Shown here: positions 14,016-21,380 of the stretch, one piece after another | Position numbering within the stretch: the stretch's first letter is position 1 | Layout: each line of letters opens with the position of its first letter | Origin: GCA-016432345 sp964544105 | Lineage (GTDB): Bacteria > Patescibacteriota > Microgenomatia > Levybacterales > UBA12049 | Assembly (NCBI GenBank): GCA_964544105.1 | Contig: CAZIZQ010000010.1 | Span: 1-28,228, forward strand | DNA: 28,228 nucleotides | Reading direction: 5' to 3' | Made by a program: the position numbers and the translations under genes | The notes under the pieces: model-generated | Database searches by the model: none | What the model saw: only the letters and a program-made list of their open reading frames with translations | Told to the model about the DNA's origin: nothing

Positions 14016-15341
14016 TTATTTCAACTTATCTATAATAAATGCCACTACTTCTTCTGCTTTAACACGCTCTTGCTTGGTCGTGTCTCGATGGCGAATGGTA
14101 ACGGTATTATCTTCAAGAGTCTGAAAATCAACAGTAACACAAAAAGGGGTACCAATTTCGTCCTGGTATAAATAACGTTTACCAATATTACCCCTGCCAT
14201 CATATATTACTGCTCCATCACAGGCAATTTTTAAAGTTTTATATATTCCTGTTGCTTTTGAAATTAATTCCTCTTTATTTCCAAGCAGCGGAAAAACAGC
14301 AACTTTTATTGGCGCAAGTTTCGGATGGAGTTTTAAGACCACCCGCTTCTCTTCTTCACAATAAGCATCTAAAAGAAACGCCAGCATTGCCCGCCCCAGA
14401 CCAACCGACGGCTCAATAACATAAGGCACAAAATGCTCCCCTGTCTCTTGCTCGAAATATGTAATTTCTTTTCCTATAAATTTGGCGTGCTGTAATAGAT
14501 CGTAGTCACCGCGATTAGCAATGCCTTCTAATTCGGCAAATCCTGGAGTTTTACTTACCGTAAACGGCCAGTTATACCAGACTTCTGTTGTACCTTTTGA
14601 ATAATGCGCAATATCAACTTTAGGTAAATCAACAAGTTTTATATTTTCTTTTTTTATGCCCAAATCTAAATACCAACGCAGTCGATGCTCTTTCCAATAA
14701 TCATGCCATTTTTTATCTGTTCCCGGTTTAACAAAAAATTCTAGCTCCATCATTTCAAATTCACGAACACGAAACAAAAAGTTACCAGTTGTTATTTCGT
14801 TTCGAAAACCCTTACCAATTTGCGCTATGCCAAATGGCACTTTTACCCTACTTGTTTCCAAAACATTCTTAAAGTTTATAAAAATACCCTGCGCTGTCTC
14901 GGGTCTAAGATATGTTTTATTTTTTTCATCATCAATCGGTCCCATAAACGTTTTAAACATTAAATTAAACTGTTTTACCTCTGTCCAGACATTCTTTTCT
15001 TTATGTGAAGCTTCATGGTCTTTAATAGTTTTTTCGTGATCGGATCGAAATCGATCATGGCACACCTTACATTCAACAAGCGGATCTGTAAAAGAAGCAA
15101 CATGACCAGAAGCAACCCATGTATCTGGGTGATGAATTATTGATGAATCCAATCCCACCACATCCTCTCGAGACCAAACCATACTTTTCCACCATTCTTT
15201 TTTTATATTATTGGCAAAAGCCACACCCAATGGGCCTAAATCCCAAGTACCATTTAGCCCGCCATAAATTTCTGAACCCGGAAATATAAACCCCCGGCGC
15301 TTACACAAAGAGACCAATTTTTCCATGATATTTTCAACCAT
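14016..15341 (-). CDS. glyS: glycyl-tRNA synthetase (dimeric, class II)
   Basis: A 441-aa class-II GlyRS of the eukaryote/Gram-positive dimer type, which charges tRNA-Gly. Recognisable blocks are KRRGFIFPGSEIYGG and WDLGPLG at the start, a Cys-containing segment CKVCHDRFR, motif 2 around FRNEITTGNFLFRVREFEMMELEFF, YVIEPSVGLGRAM, and a C-terminal anticodon-binding domain (APIKVAVFPLL onward, ending in RVKAEEVVAFI). It is shorter than many homologues (around 460-510 aa). The first Met (15341) follows a possible extended -10 by 6 bases. A second Met (15326) is also possible. Confidence 0.95.
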   Translation of the reverse strand: MVENIMEKLVSLCKRRGFIFPGSEIYGGLNGTWDLGPLGVAFANNIKKEWWKSMVWSREDVVGLDSSIIHHPDTWVASGHVASFTDPLVECKVCHDRFRSDHEKTIKDHEASHKEKNVWTEVKQFNLMFKTFMGPIDDEKNKTYLRPETAQGIFINFKNVLETSRVKVPFGIAQIGKGFRNEITTGNFLFRVREFEMMELEFFVKPGTDKKWHDYWKEHRLRWYLDLGIKKENIKLVDLPKVDIAHYSKGTTEVWYNWPFTVSKTPGFAELEGIANRGDYDLLQHAKFIGKEITYFEQETGEHFVPYVIEPSVGLGRAMLAFLLDAYCEEEKRVVLKLHPKLAPIKVAVFPLLGNKEELISKATGIYKTLKIACDGAVIYDGRGNIGKRYLYQDEIGTPFCVTVDFQTLEDNTVTIRHRDTTKQERVKAEEVVAFIIDKLK

Positions 15342-15347
15342 GCTTAC

Positions 15348-15356
15348 ATGATACCA
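15348..15356 (-). promoter_or_regulatory. possible extended -10 for glyS
   Basis: TGGTATCAT (TGn plus TATCAT) ends 6 bases before the first glyS ATG, with no Shine-Dalgarno between. The expected transcription start coincides with the ATG, suggesting a leaderless mRNA. No convincing -35. Confidence 0.4.
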
Positions 15357-15388
15357 GAAAAATCATAAACGAGAAAGCCTTTGCAGTC

Positions 15389-15411
15389 TTTACAAGGGGA
15401 CCCCTTGTAAA
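15389..15411. repeat. REP palindrome, 5' side of the transposase
   Basis: Perfect 11-bp arms TTTACAAGGGG (15389-15399) and CCCCTTGTAAA (15401-15411) about a single central A. It stands 28 bases before the RAYT gene. Related copies are at 15931-15953 and 16128-16148. Confidence 0.85.
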
Positions 15412-15439
15412 ATACAATTCCAAGATATATCATCCTAAT

Positions 15440-16126
15440 ATGGCCTCTAAAAACTCAGTCAAACAATATATTGAGAATGGATACTATCATTTATATAATC
15501 GTGGGGTGGAAAAAAGAAGTATTTTCCAAGATAAACAAGATTACGCAGTATTACTTGATTATCTTAAAACCTACCTTACAACCAAAGATATAGATCAATT
15601 AAATAAGAAATTAATAGACGAAAGCACAACACCAATAGAAAAATCTCGGATATTAAAGTTACTAAAAATGAACAATTTTGCTGATGAAATAAATCTTATT
15701 TCTTACTGTCTTATGCCCAACCATTTTCATTTTTTAGTAAAACAAAAATCTCTAAATGCGATAGATAGCTTCATTAACTCTTTATTCACGCGGTATGTGA
15801 TGTATTTTAATAAAAAATATAAAAGAGTTGGCCCCTTATTCCAAGACGTATATAAGGCTGTACTTATCACATCTGAACCCCAGCTTCTTTATTTAACTAG
15901 CTACATCCACCGAAATCCAAAGAGCTTAGATTTACAAGGGGACCCCTTGAAAATTCAACCAAGTTCATATAGTGATTATCTAGGATTGAGAAAAACTGAT
16001 TGGATCGACACTAAAGAAATCCTTTCTTTTTTCTCTAAAACAAATCCTGCATTATCTTACCAATCGTTTGTGGAGCAAACTTCGGATTTTAACCATATCA
16101 ACGATTTACTTATCGAAGATGAATAG
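15440..16126 (+). CDS. REP-associated tyrosine transposase (RAYT, Y1/IS200-like)
   Basis: A 228-aa Y1-type transposase, the only real plus-strand gene of the window. YYHLYNRGVEKRSIF (residues 15-29) is the family's first block, CLMPNHFHFLV has the HUH metal motif (H96-F97-H98), and YIHRNP supplies the likely catalytic Tyr155. PSSYSDYLG follows as the last usual block. RAYTs are domesticated single-strand transposases that cut and move REP palindromes. REP-like palindromes lie 28 bases before the start, directly after the stop, and inside the gene, where residues 165-171 (LQGDPLK) are encoded by a copy. The frame is intact. It converges on the HD gene and diverges from glyS. The ribosome site is weak. 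Confidence 0.9.
   Translation: MASKNSVKQYIENGYYHLYNRGVEKRSIFQDKQDYAVLLDYLKTYLTTKDIDQLNKKLIDESTTPIEKSRILKLLKMNNFADEINLISYCLMPNHFHFLVKQKSLNAIDSFINSLFTRYVMYFNKKYKRVGPLFQDVYKAVLITSEPQLLYLTSYIHRNPKSLDLQGDPLKIQPSSYSDYLGLRKTDWIDTKEILSFFSKTNPALSYQSFVEQTSDFNHINDLLIEDE
15931..15953. repeat. REP palindrome inside the transposase gene
   Basis: The left arm TTTACAAGGGG (15931-15941) is identical to the 5' copy, and the right arm CCCCTTGAAAA (15943-15953) differs at one base. It is translated as LQGDPLK, in the loop between the YIHRNP and SSYSDY motifs, and keeps the frame open. Confidence 0.82.
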
Positions 16127-16127
16127 C

Positions 16128-16162
16128 TTTACAAGGGGACCCCTCGTTATGACTCGTTATGA
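16128..16162. repeat. REP copy with decayed right arm, plus 10-bp tandem repeat
   Basis: The left arm TTTACAAGGGG (16128-16138) starts one base after the transposase stop. After the central A the right arm keeps only CCCCT. It runs into two perfect tandem copies of CTCGTTATGA (16143-16152 and 16153-16162), which end at the stop of the convergent HD gene. This may be a scar of movement. Confidence 0.78.
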
Positions 16163-16163
16163 A

Positions 16164-17045
16164 TTATTTAAGAGTTGCATTAACAAGACCTTTTAAATAT
16201 TGCTCCGCTGATTCTTGAGGAACATCTGGGTCAATTTTTGCAACAAGATGTTGCGAGATTTCTCTTGCAACCCACACTTGCCATTCTGCATAGGTTTTAA
16301 CATGAATTAAATCTGGATTTTTTTCAGCTACATCTTCTATTAATACTGCTTTTCCTTCTTGATCAAATCCAAACCCCTGTTTATACATCCACCCATATTT
16401 ATTTGAGAAATCACCAGCTTCCATCCGTTCTGGAGTTGTTAAATAAAAGGTATCTGCTACTTCTCCAGCTTTTACAATGGGCGTATGAGTCATATCATCT
16501 GCAAGATGAACAATCATTTCAGGGAGTTTGTCTTTCGTTTTTAATGTTGGGTTACCATCTTGAATTTCAACAAAACTAGCCATGCTATTGTGTCCTGTTT
16601 CCGCTCCTGCATTTATCATGTACTCTATGGTATCTGCTGCTATTCCCTGTTGTTCAAGTATCGGTCTTATGGTTTCGTATGCTTTCGCAGAATAAGCGTC
16701 TTCAATTAAACCCGCTTTCACAGCATTTCTACGCATAATTTCAAATCCTTTTGTTGCATCATGGACCAATCCTCGACGAGCAATTTTCACCGCTTCAGGA
16801 TCATCAATCCCAAGGACACTTGTTGCTAAAACTTCTGCACAATGAGCAACTGCTACACAGTGTTCTCCTACATTGCCAAAATATTCAGTTTCATCATTGC
16901 CAGTATATGGATTTTTAAATCCTTCTATTTTTTCTCCAGGGTATACTCCCCCCAAACGAAGAACAGCCATTTCCATAGGAAACCTTTTAGCGTATTCTGG
17001 AGTAACTTTAGCGAAATCTACATGTAGAGTTGCTTCTTGTGACAT
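16164..17045 (-). CDS. HD-domain protein, probable phosphohydrolase
   Basis: A 293-aa soluble protein with the metal-binding pattern of the HD superfamily: H62 in GEHC, H95-D96 in GLVHDATKG, H152 in TGHNS and D183-D184 in HLADDMTH. HD proteins usually hydrolyse phosphate esters or nucleotides with divalent metals. The substrate here is unknown, and I do not recognise a named subfamily. The 100 residues after the HD core (GWMYKQGFGFD onward) look like a helical C-terminal region. It is a single gene with its own extended -10 (17058-17066) 12 bases upstream, no Shine-Dalgarno, and converges on the RAYT element. Confidence 0.78.
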   Translation of the reverse strand: MSQEATLHVDFAKVTPEYAKRFPMEMAVLRLGGVYPGEKIEGFKNPYTGNDETEYFGNVGEHCVAVAHCAEVLATSVLGIDDPEAVKIARRGLVHDATKGFEIMRRNAVKAGLIEDAYSAKAYETIRPILEQQGIAADTIEYMINAGAETGHNSMASFVEIQDGNPTLKTKDKLPEMIVHLADDMTHTPIVKAGEVADTFYLTTPERMEAGDFSNKYGWMYKQGFGFDQEGKAVLIEDVAEKNPDLIHVKTYAEWQVWVAREISQHLVAKIDPDVPQESAEQYLKGLVNATLK

Positions 17046-17057
17046 ATAAGTAAATAG

Positions 17058-17066
17058 ATTATACCA
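17058..17066 (-). promoter_or_regulatory. extended -10 promoter of the HD gene
   Basis: TGGTATAAT (TGn plus a perfect TATAAT), 12 bases before the ATG at 17045, in the 33-base gap after recO. The -35 is poor, as is usual for extended -10 promoters. The leader would be about 6 bases. Confidence 0.55.
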
Positions 17067-17078
17067 CAGATAAATAGT

Positions 17079-17621
17079 TTAGAGGAAATGGGTTAGAAGT
17101 TGTGTGGTTTTAAGCTTTCGTTCAAGAATATCCTCAATAGCAGCATGTGTATCTATAGTACGCGATAATGGAACTCTCGAAGAAAATCCAAGCTGTAAAA
17201 GCATGGTATTTTCAAAAATGTGCATAGTTTCTTTTACATTTTCCCCTTTTGTAATATCAAAAAGTGTTTGCAGCAATAAAGAAAATAACAATGGGTGTTC
17301 CTGATTTTCAGCACACAAACTGTCTACAAGTTCGCAAATATGAAATGCCGCGCCAATTAAAAACAAATCTTGTTTTATAAAAGCATAGTCTTCTATGGTT
17401 TCTGTTTCTGTAACAAAAGGTAATCCTTTTCCCATATATAGGGTTAATAATGAATGATTAAGAAGCTCTATGTGAGGAGACCGCTTGCTGGTAATTCGCC
17501 TTACGCCTTTTGCTATAACCCGCATTTTCCCATGAGTCTTGGTAAAAATTGTCAAAATCCTATCTGCCTCACCAGTATTTCGTCGCCGAATAATAACGCC
17601 TTCTACTTTACTATTTCTCAT
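17079..17621 (-). CDS. recO: DNA repair protein RecO, short form
   Basis: A 180-aa RecO, which helps load RecA on gapped DNA with RecR. The N-terminal OB domain is clear: VEGVIIRRRNTGEADRILTIFT, HGKMRVIAKGVRR, SKRSPHIELL. A helical region follows. Typical RecO proteins are about 240 aa, many with a four-Cys zinc site. Here the C-terminus is short and no CxxC pair is present. The gene overlaps the end of the DUF4012 gene by 4 bases (ATGA), so the two are co-transcribed from the promoter at 19594. Confidence 0.85.
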   Translation of the reverse strand: MRNSKVEGVIIRRRNTGEADRILTIFTKTHGKMRVIAKGVRRITSKRSPHIELLNHSLLTLYMGKGLPFVTETETIEDYAFIKQDLFLIGAAFHICELVDSLCAENQEHPLLFSLLLQTLFDITKGENVKETMHIFENTMLLQLGFSSRVPLSRTIDTHAAIEDILERKLKTTQLLTHFL

Positions 17622-19585
17622 AAGGACAGCTCTTTATCGGTTAAAAGTGGCGCATCTAATACTTTTCTACCATTAAAGGTAACTGTATATTGATTGTCTT
17701 TTGTGCCAGGCTGTTTTTGTATAAGAAGAGGCAATGGAGATCCAGATTTCAACTTAAACGGTAATGTATAAGAAATAGTTAGGGTTGCCGATCCTTGTGG
17801 TCTTACTGTTAAGAATCCTTCAAATACAGTTTTATCTAATTCTTCATATGTTGTCATTTTTATTTCCGACCCCTTGCTGTCAATAAGCTTACTTCCTTTT
17901 GGCACATATAAGCGGAACCAATTACGTAAAACTCCGTTTAAGCACAAATTACCTCTTTCCAAATTACAATCAGAAGGCGGAAAAGGATTTTTATATGAAA
18001 CGGTTATCTTTTTGGTAATAGTACCATCCGCATCTACTTTTATATCTTGGGCTACCGCCTCTTTAACAAAAAGATTAGCTTTTGCACCACCAAGATTTGC
18101 CTGGTTAAGATGGAAATAGTCACCATCAAACGCCTCTATTCTTCCGGCTACTCGTAACGCCTCTATTCCACCCTGGGCATCCTTATCAAAAAGATAAAAC
18201 ATTATGTGTTTTTCATTTGCTTGGGTGATCAAATTCTGTATTAGTGGCCCCCAGTATTTTTTGGGAGAAGATTTTAGTGATTTCTGCATAATATAATACA
18301 TCAATGTGCCCAAAATATCTTTCCGTTGTGCCTGAACAGCAGCTAACGAAGTTACTCTTATATCTATACTTTTGGGCGTACTAATAAGACTTTCAAGCTT
18401 ATAGATAACTTGAGGACAATTACATTTTGGTTCGTTCTTTGTGGTAAACTCTATACCCTGTGCCCATACTTCATCATCTAAAATTTTAATAACCGAAACT
18501 AACACATTAGAATCAATTGCGATAATACCATCCACTTTTACTTTTGCGTTAGATAGCTCATATAAACTATTAAATGTTTTCATTGATTCAATAAAATCAG
18601 GAGAAAGGTTTGTATCACGAATATTCAGTACCGATACACCAACAAGATATTTTAATAATGGAGCAGGTGCCTTTGGTTTTTTAGAATTCGCAATTGTATT
18701 ATCCAAATTATAAATATCATCAGATTTATCAACTGTAATTTTTCCTTTATCTACACTAAAAATAGCATAGGCAGTCATAAAACCACCTGTTGGCCTCAAT
18801 TCATTGGCATTTTGAAACACAATAAGATACTTCTTTTGTTCTGACTCTCCCAAAAGTGAAGGTAAAACTTTAATAAGTGGACGAGCCTCACTAACAAACG
18901 ATATGCCGGTATCCGCAACTTCCTTCATTATTGTTAATTCTTTATTTACCTTTCCAAAACCAAGCATTGCAGGATAATGATTAGGGGATACGGCATCTAT
19001 TTCTATCCTTGCCTGCTCGAAACTTTTTGCAACATCATCAATACGGGGGGTAATTTTCCCAATAGTTAAAATTGCTGTTTGAATTCGCTGCTCGGCAGAT
19101 CCTTTTACAAAGCTGCCCCCCTGCCCCTGTAATCCCAAAATATCAGCATATGGCTTAATTGCCTCAATAATAATGTCTGCCCCATCAAGACTATGTGAAC
19201 CAGCCTTCACCAAATGATCCGCATCGTTATAGTACCAACTGGCAATCGGGACAAACCGAAGGAACGAAAGAGCCTGAAGATCTGATCGGGTTTTACTTAG
19301 TGATTTTTTTGTTTTTTTTAGCTCTTCATCAGCAACAATAAGATTTTGCTTTTTTATAGCATCCCAGGCTTTTTGCGCTTGTATCTTTGTTTCTTGCGCA
19401 GAATTATACACCTTTTTTACTGGGCCAAACACAGCAACTCCTATTCCTAAAAATAATATAAGAACAGCACCAATGACAAAAAAGAAATATTTTTTGGGAA
19501 ATTTCATAAAAGCAAAACGGCCACGCGGCGACTCTCTCCATTTTTTATTTGCAGTCCGAAGAGTAATTTTTGGTAAATCATCCAT
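17618..19585 (-). CDS. DUF4012 membrane-anchored protein
   Basis: A 655-aa protein with a basic cytoplasmic segment, one transmembrane helix (about residues 33-54), a helical stretch (about 60-110) and a large outer region. The block YLIVFQNANELRPTGGFMTAYA is the hallmark of DUF4012. The end carries beta-rich Ig-like sequence (TLTISYTLPFKLKSG). DUF4012 proteins are often found with polysaccharide genes; the molecular role is unknown. A consensus promoter lies directly before the gene and it is followed by recO with a 4-base overlap. Its position right after the sugar transferase supports a surface-polymer role, but the promoter makes it a separate unit. Confidence 0.85.
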   Translation of the reverse strand: MDDLPKITLRTANKKWRESPRGRFAFMKFPKKYFFFVIGAVLILFLGIGVAVFGPVKKVYNSAQETKIQAQKAWDAIKKQNLIVADEELKKTKKSLSKTRSDLQALSFLRFVPIASWYYNDADHLVKAGSHSLDGADIIIEAIKPYADILGLQGQGGSFVKGSAEQRIQTAILTIGKITPRIDDVAKSFEQARIEIDAVSPNHYPAMLGFGKVNKELTIMKEVADTGISFVSEARPLIKVLPSLLGESEQKKYLIVFQNANELRPTGGFMTAYAIFSVDKGKITVDKSDDIYNLDNTIANSKKPKAPAPLLKYLVGVSVLNIRDTNLSPDFIESMKTFNSLYELSNAKVKVDGIIAIDSNVLVSVIKILDDEVWAQGIEFTTKNEPKCNCPQVIYKLESLISTPKSIDIRVTSLAAVQAQRKDILGTLMYYIMQKSLKSSPKKYWGPLIQNLITQANEKHIMFYLFDKDAQGGIEALRVAGRIEAFDGDYFHLNQANLGGAKANLFVKEAVAQDIKVDADGTITKKITVSYKNPFPPSDCNLERGNLCLNGVLRNWFRLYVPKGSKLIDSKGSEIKMTTYEELDKTVFEGFLTVRPQGSATLTISYTLPFKLKSGSPLPLLIQKQPGTKDNQYTVTFNGRKVLDAPLLTDKELSL

Positions 19586-19593
19586 ATCTTTTA

Positions 19594-19623
19594 ATCATAC
19601 CCGACAAAAAGAGAAGATGTCAA
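19594..19623 (-). promoter_or_regulatory. promoter of the DUF4012-recO operon
   Basis: -35 TTGACA (19618-19623, perfect), 18-bp spacer, -10 TATGAT (19594-19599, 5 of 6). The start codon at 19585 is only 8 bases past the -10, so the transcript is likely leaderless; no Shine-Dalgarno exists. The -35 touches the stop of the sugar transferase gene. Confidence 0.7.
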
Positions 19624-19624
19624 G

Positions 19625-20296
19625 CTAAAGCGCGCCCTTTCCAGTAACCATAGCCATAGGAGTTTTTAAGATAATCCAAAAATCATACAAAAGTGACCGC
19701 CTCCGTACATAGTCCGCGTCCATTTCAATCCTCTTATCAAAATTTATTTCGCTTCTGCCAGAAACTTGCCAATATCCGGTAATACCAGGTTTAACCGAAA
19801 GCACGACACGAACAGATTCTTTTGTTTCGGGATATTTTTTTTGCTGCTCTCGTAATTCATCCGGATAGTACGCACGAGGACCAACCAAACTCATTTCCCC
19901 TTTCAATACATTTATTAGCTGGGGGACTTCGTCAAACGAATGTTTTCGAATATATGTTCCAACACTCGTAATCCTGGGATCATCACGTAACTTATAACTC
20001 CCCTTTTTATATTGCTCAAAAAGTATTTGAAATTTAGGGTTCTTGCGAAGCATTTCATGGGCATTCTGCACCATAGAACGAAACTTATACATTTTAAACT
20101 GTTTCCCACTTCTACCAACTCTCTCTGGCGTATCCGCCAAAATTGGTCCGGGAGAATTAAGTTTTATTAATATGGCAACAACAAAAATAACAGGAGAGAA
20201 AAAAATAAGAAGAATCAAAGAAAAAATAATATCAAATGCTCGCTTAAAAAACTCATAACCCAAACTTTTTTTTACTTCTTTATGCTTAAAATCCAT
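19625..20296 (-). CDS. initiating sugar transferase (monotopic phosphoglycosyl transferase)
   Basis: A 223-aa bacterial sugar transferase that moves a sugar-phosphate from a nucleotide sugar to a polyprenyl phosphate, the first step of surface-glycan assembly. It has one hydrophobic N-terminal hairpin (about residues 19-45), then KMYKFRSMV, the catalytic-region HSFDEVPQLINVLKGEMSLVGPR, and PGITGYWQVSGRS. It is short, like PglC, without the extra helices of WcaJ-type proteins. The usual GPRP reads GPRA. It follows manC after 1 base and is the last gene of the polysaccharide operon. The donor sugar cannot be predicted. Confidence 0.92.
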   Translation of the reverse strand: MDFKHKEVKKSLGYEFFKRAFDIIFSLILLIFFSPVIFVVAILIKLNSPGPILADTPERVGRSGKQFKMYKFRSMVQNAHEMLRKNPKFQILFEQYKKGSYKLRDDPRITSVGTYIRKHSFDEVPQLINVLKGEMSLVGPRAYYPDELREQQKKYPETKESVRVVLSVKPGITGYWQVSGRSEINFDKRIEMDADYVRRRSLLYDFWIILKTPMAMVTGKGAL

Positions 20297-20297
20297 A

Positions 20298-21380
20298 TTA
20301 GGCTAAATGCTCATGAGGAGTGCCTGTTAAATTCTCAACTAGTTTTTTTATTTTTGGCACCGATGTCTTTGGACAAACCAGTACCACATCACCAGTATTT
20401 ACAACAAGCATATTATCTAAATCTATACCCACAACCAGACTATCAGCATAATTAAATACTAAACTGTCTTTACTATCCTCAAGCAAGACTTTACCTTTTG
20501 TAACATTTTCATCTGCATTTTCTGCTAATGCTTCCTTAAGAGACTCCCATGCTCCAACATCGCTCCATCCAAGATCAGCAGATACAACAATAGCCTTTTT
20601 TGCAGGCATTTTTACTAAAATAGCGTCATCAAAACTTATCTTATCAATAGTAGGATATATTTCTTGCATCACTGGCTCAAACATTTGGGTTTTGTATGCA
20701 TCTGCAATTTCTTGCAATTTTTTATACATAGTTTTTGTATGTAACAAAAAAAGAGTAGATAAGAATTTCGGCGTTGTAACAAAATATCCCAAATTCCAGA
20801 CATAATTTCCGCTTTCAAAAAAAGTATTAGCTTCAGAAAGCTTTGGCCGATAGAAAAGTTTTTCAAAACTATATACAGACACGTCTTTTTCTTTTCTTAT
20901 CTGCTCACCAACTTCTATCCATCCCATGTTTTGATTTGCAAAACGGGCAGCTTGGGCAATAAAAACGAAATCAGCCTCTTTTTTTTGAATTGCAGCTTGT
21001 GCTGCAGCTAACGCATGCTGAAAAGCAGAAACATTTTTTACCGCATGATCGCTCCATAGTATAGCCATAGGTTCGTTAGGAAACTTTTTTACCAAGATAC
21101 TAGTCACCAAACCAATTGCAGGACCAACATCGCGCATTTCCGGTTCGAAGATAAAATGATCTTGCGGAATTTCAGGCAGCTGATCTTTTACAATCTTTTC
21201 ATAGCGTTTTCCAGTAGCTATATATATATCAATTGCAGGAAAAAGAGACATTACCCGCTCAACAGATTGCTGCAGAGCTGATTTATCACCAATAATTTTT
21301 TCAAACTGTTTTGGTGAATTCTTTCGAGATAATGGCCATAGTCTTGTTCCTACGCCGCCGGCAAAAATGACAACTTTCAT
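20298..21380 (-). CDS. manC: mannose-1-phosphate guanylyltransferase
   Basis: A 360-aa ManC-type enzyme that makes GDP-mannose from mannose-1-phosphate and GTP. The signature loop FAGGVGTRLWPLSRKNSPKQF is at residues 6-26, followed by FEPEMRDVGPAIGL (PExxxxxTxPA-like), LWSDHAV and GWSDVGAWESL. The length matches the single-domain form without the C-terminal isomerase domain of bifunctional AlgA/ManC. It overlaps the end of the upstream GT4 gene by 4 bases. It shows that the operon's glycan probably contains mannose or a GDP-mannose-derived sugar; no phosphomannomutase or GDP-mannose dehydratase is in the window. Confidence 0.92.
   Translation of the reverse strand: MKVVIFAGGVGTRLWPLSRKNSPKQFEKIIGDKSALQQSVERVMSLFPAIDIYIATGKRYEKIVKDQLPEIPQDHFIFEPEMRDVGPAIGLVTSILVKKFPNEPMAILWSDHAVKNVSAFQHALAAAQAAIQKKEADFVFIAQAARFANQNMGWIEVGEQIRKEKDVSVYSFEKLFYRPKLSEANTFFESGNYVWNLGYFVTTPKFLSTLFLLHTKTMYKKLQEIADAYKTQMFEPVMQEIYPTIDKISFDDAILVKMPAKKAIVVSADLGWSDVGAWESLKEALAENADENVTKGKVLLEDSKDSLVFNYADSLVVGIDLDNMLVVNTGDVVLVCPKTSVPKIKKLVENLTGTPHEHLA

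Noticed and set aside
15389..16162. A CRISPR-like array or IS with terminal inverted repeats
   Set aside because: Only three palindrome copies with a gene between, no regular spacers and no DDE transposase; the HUH/Tyr motifs identify a RAYT with REPs.
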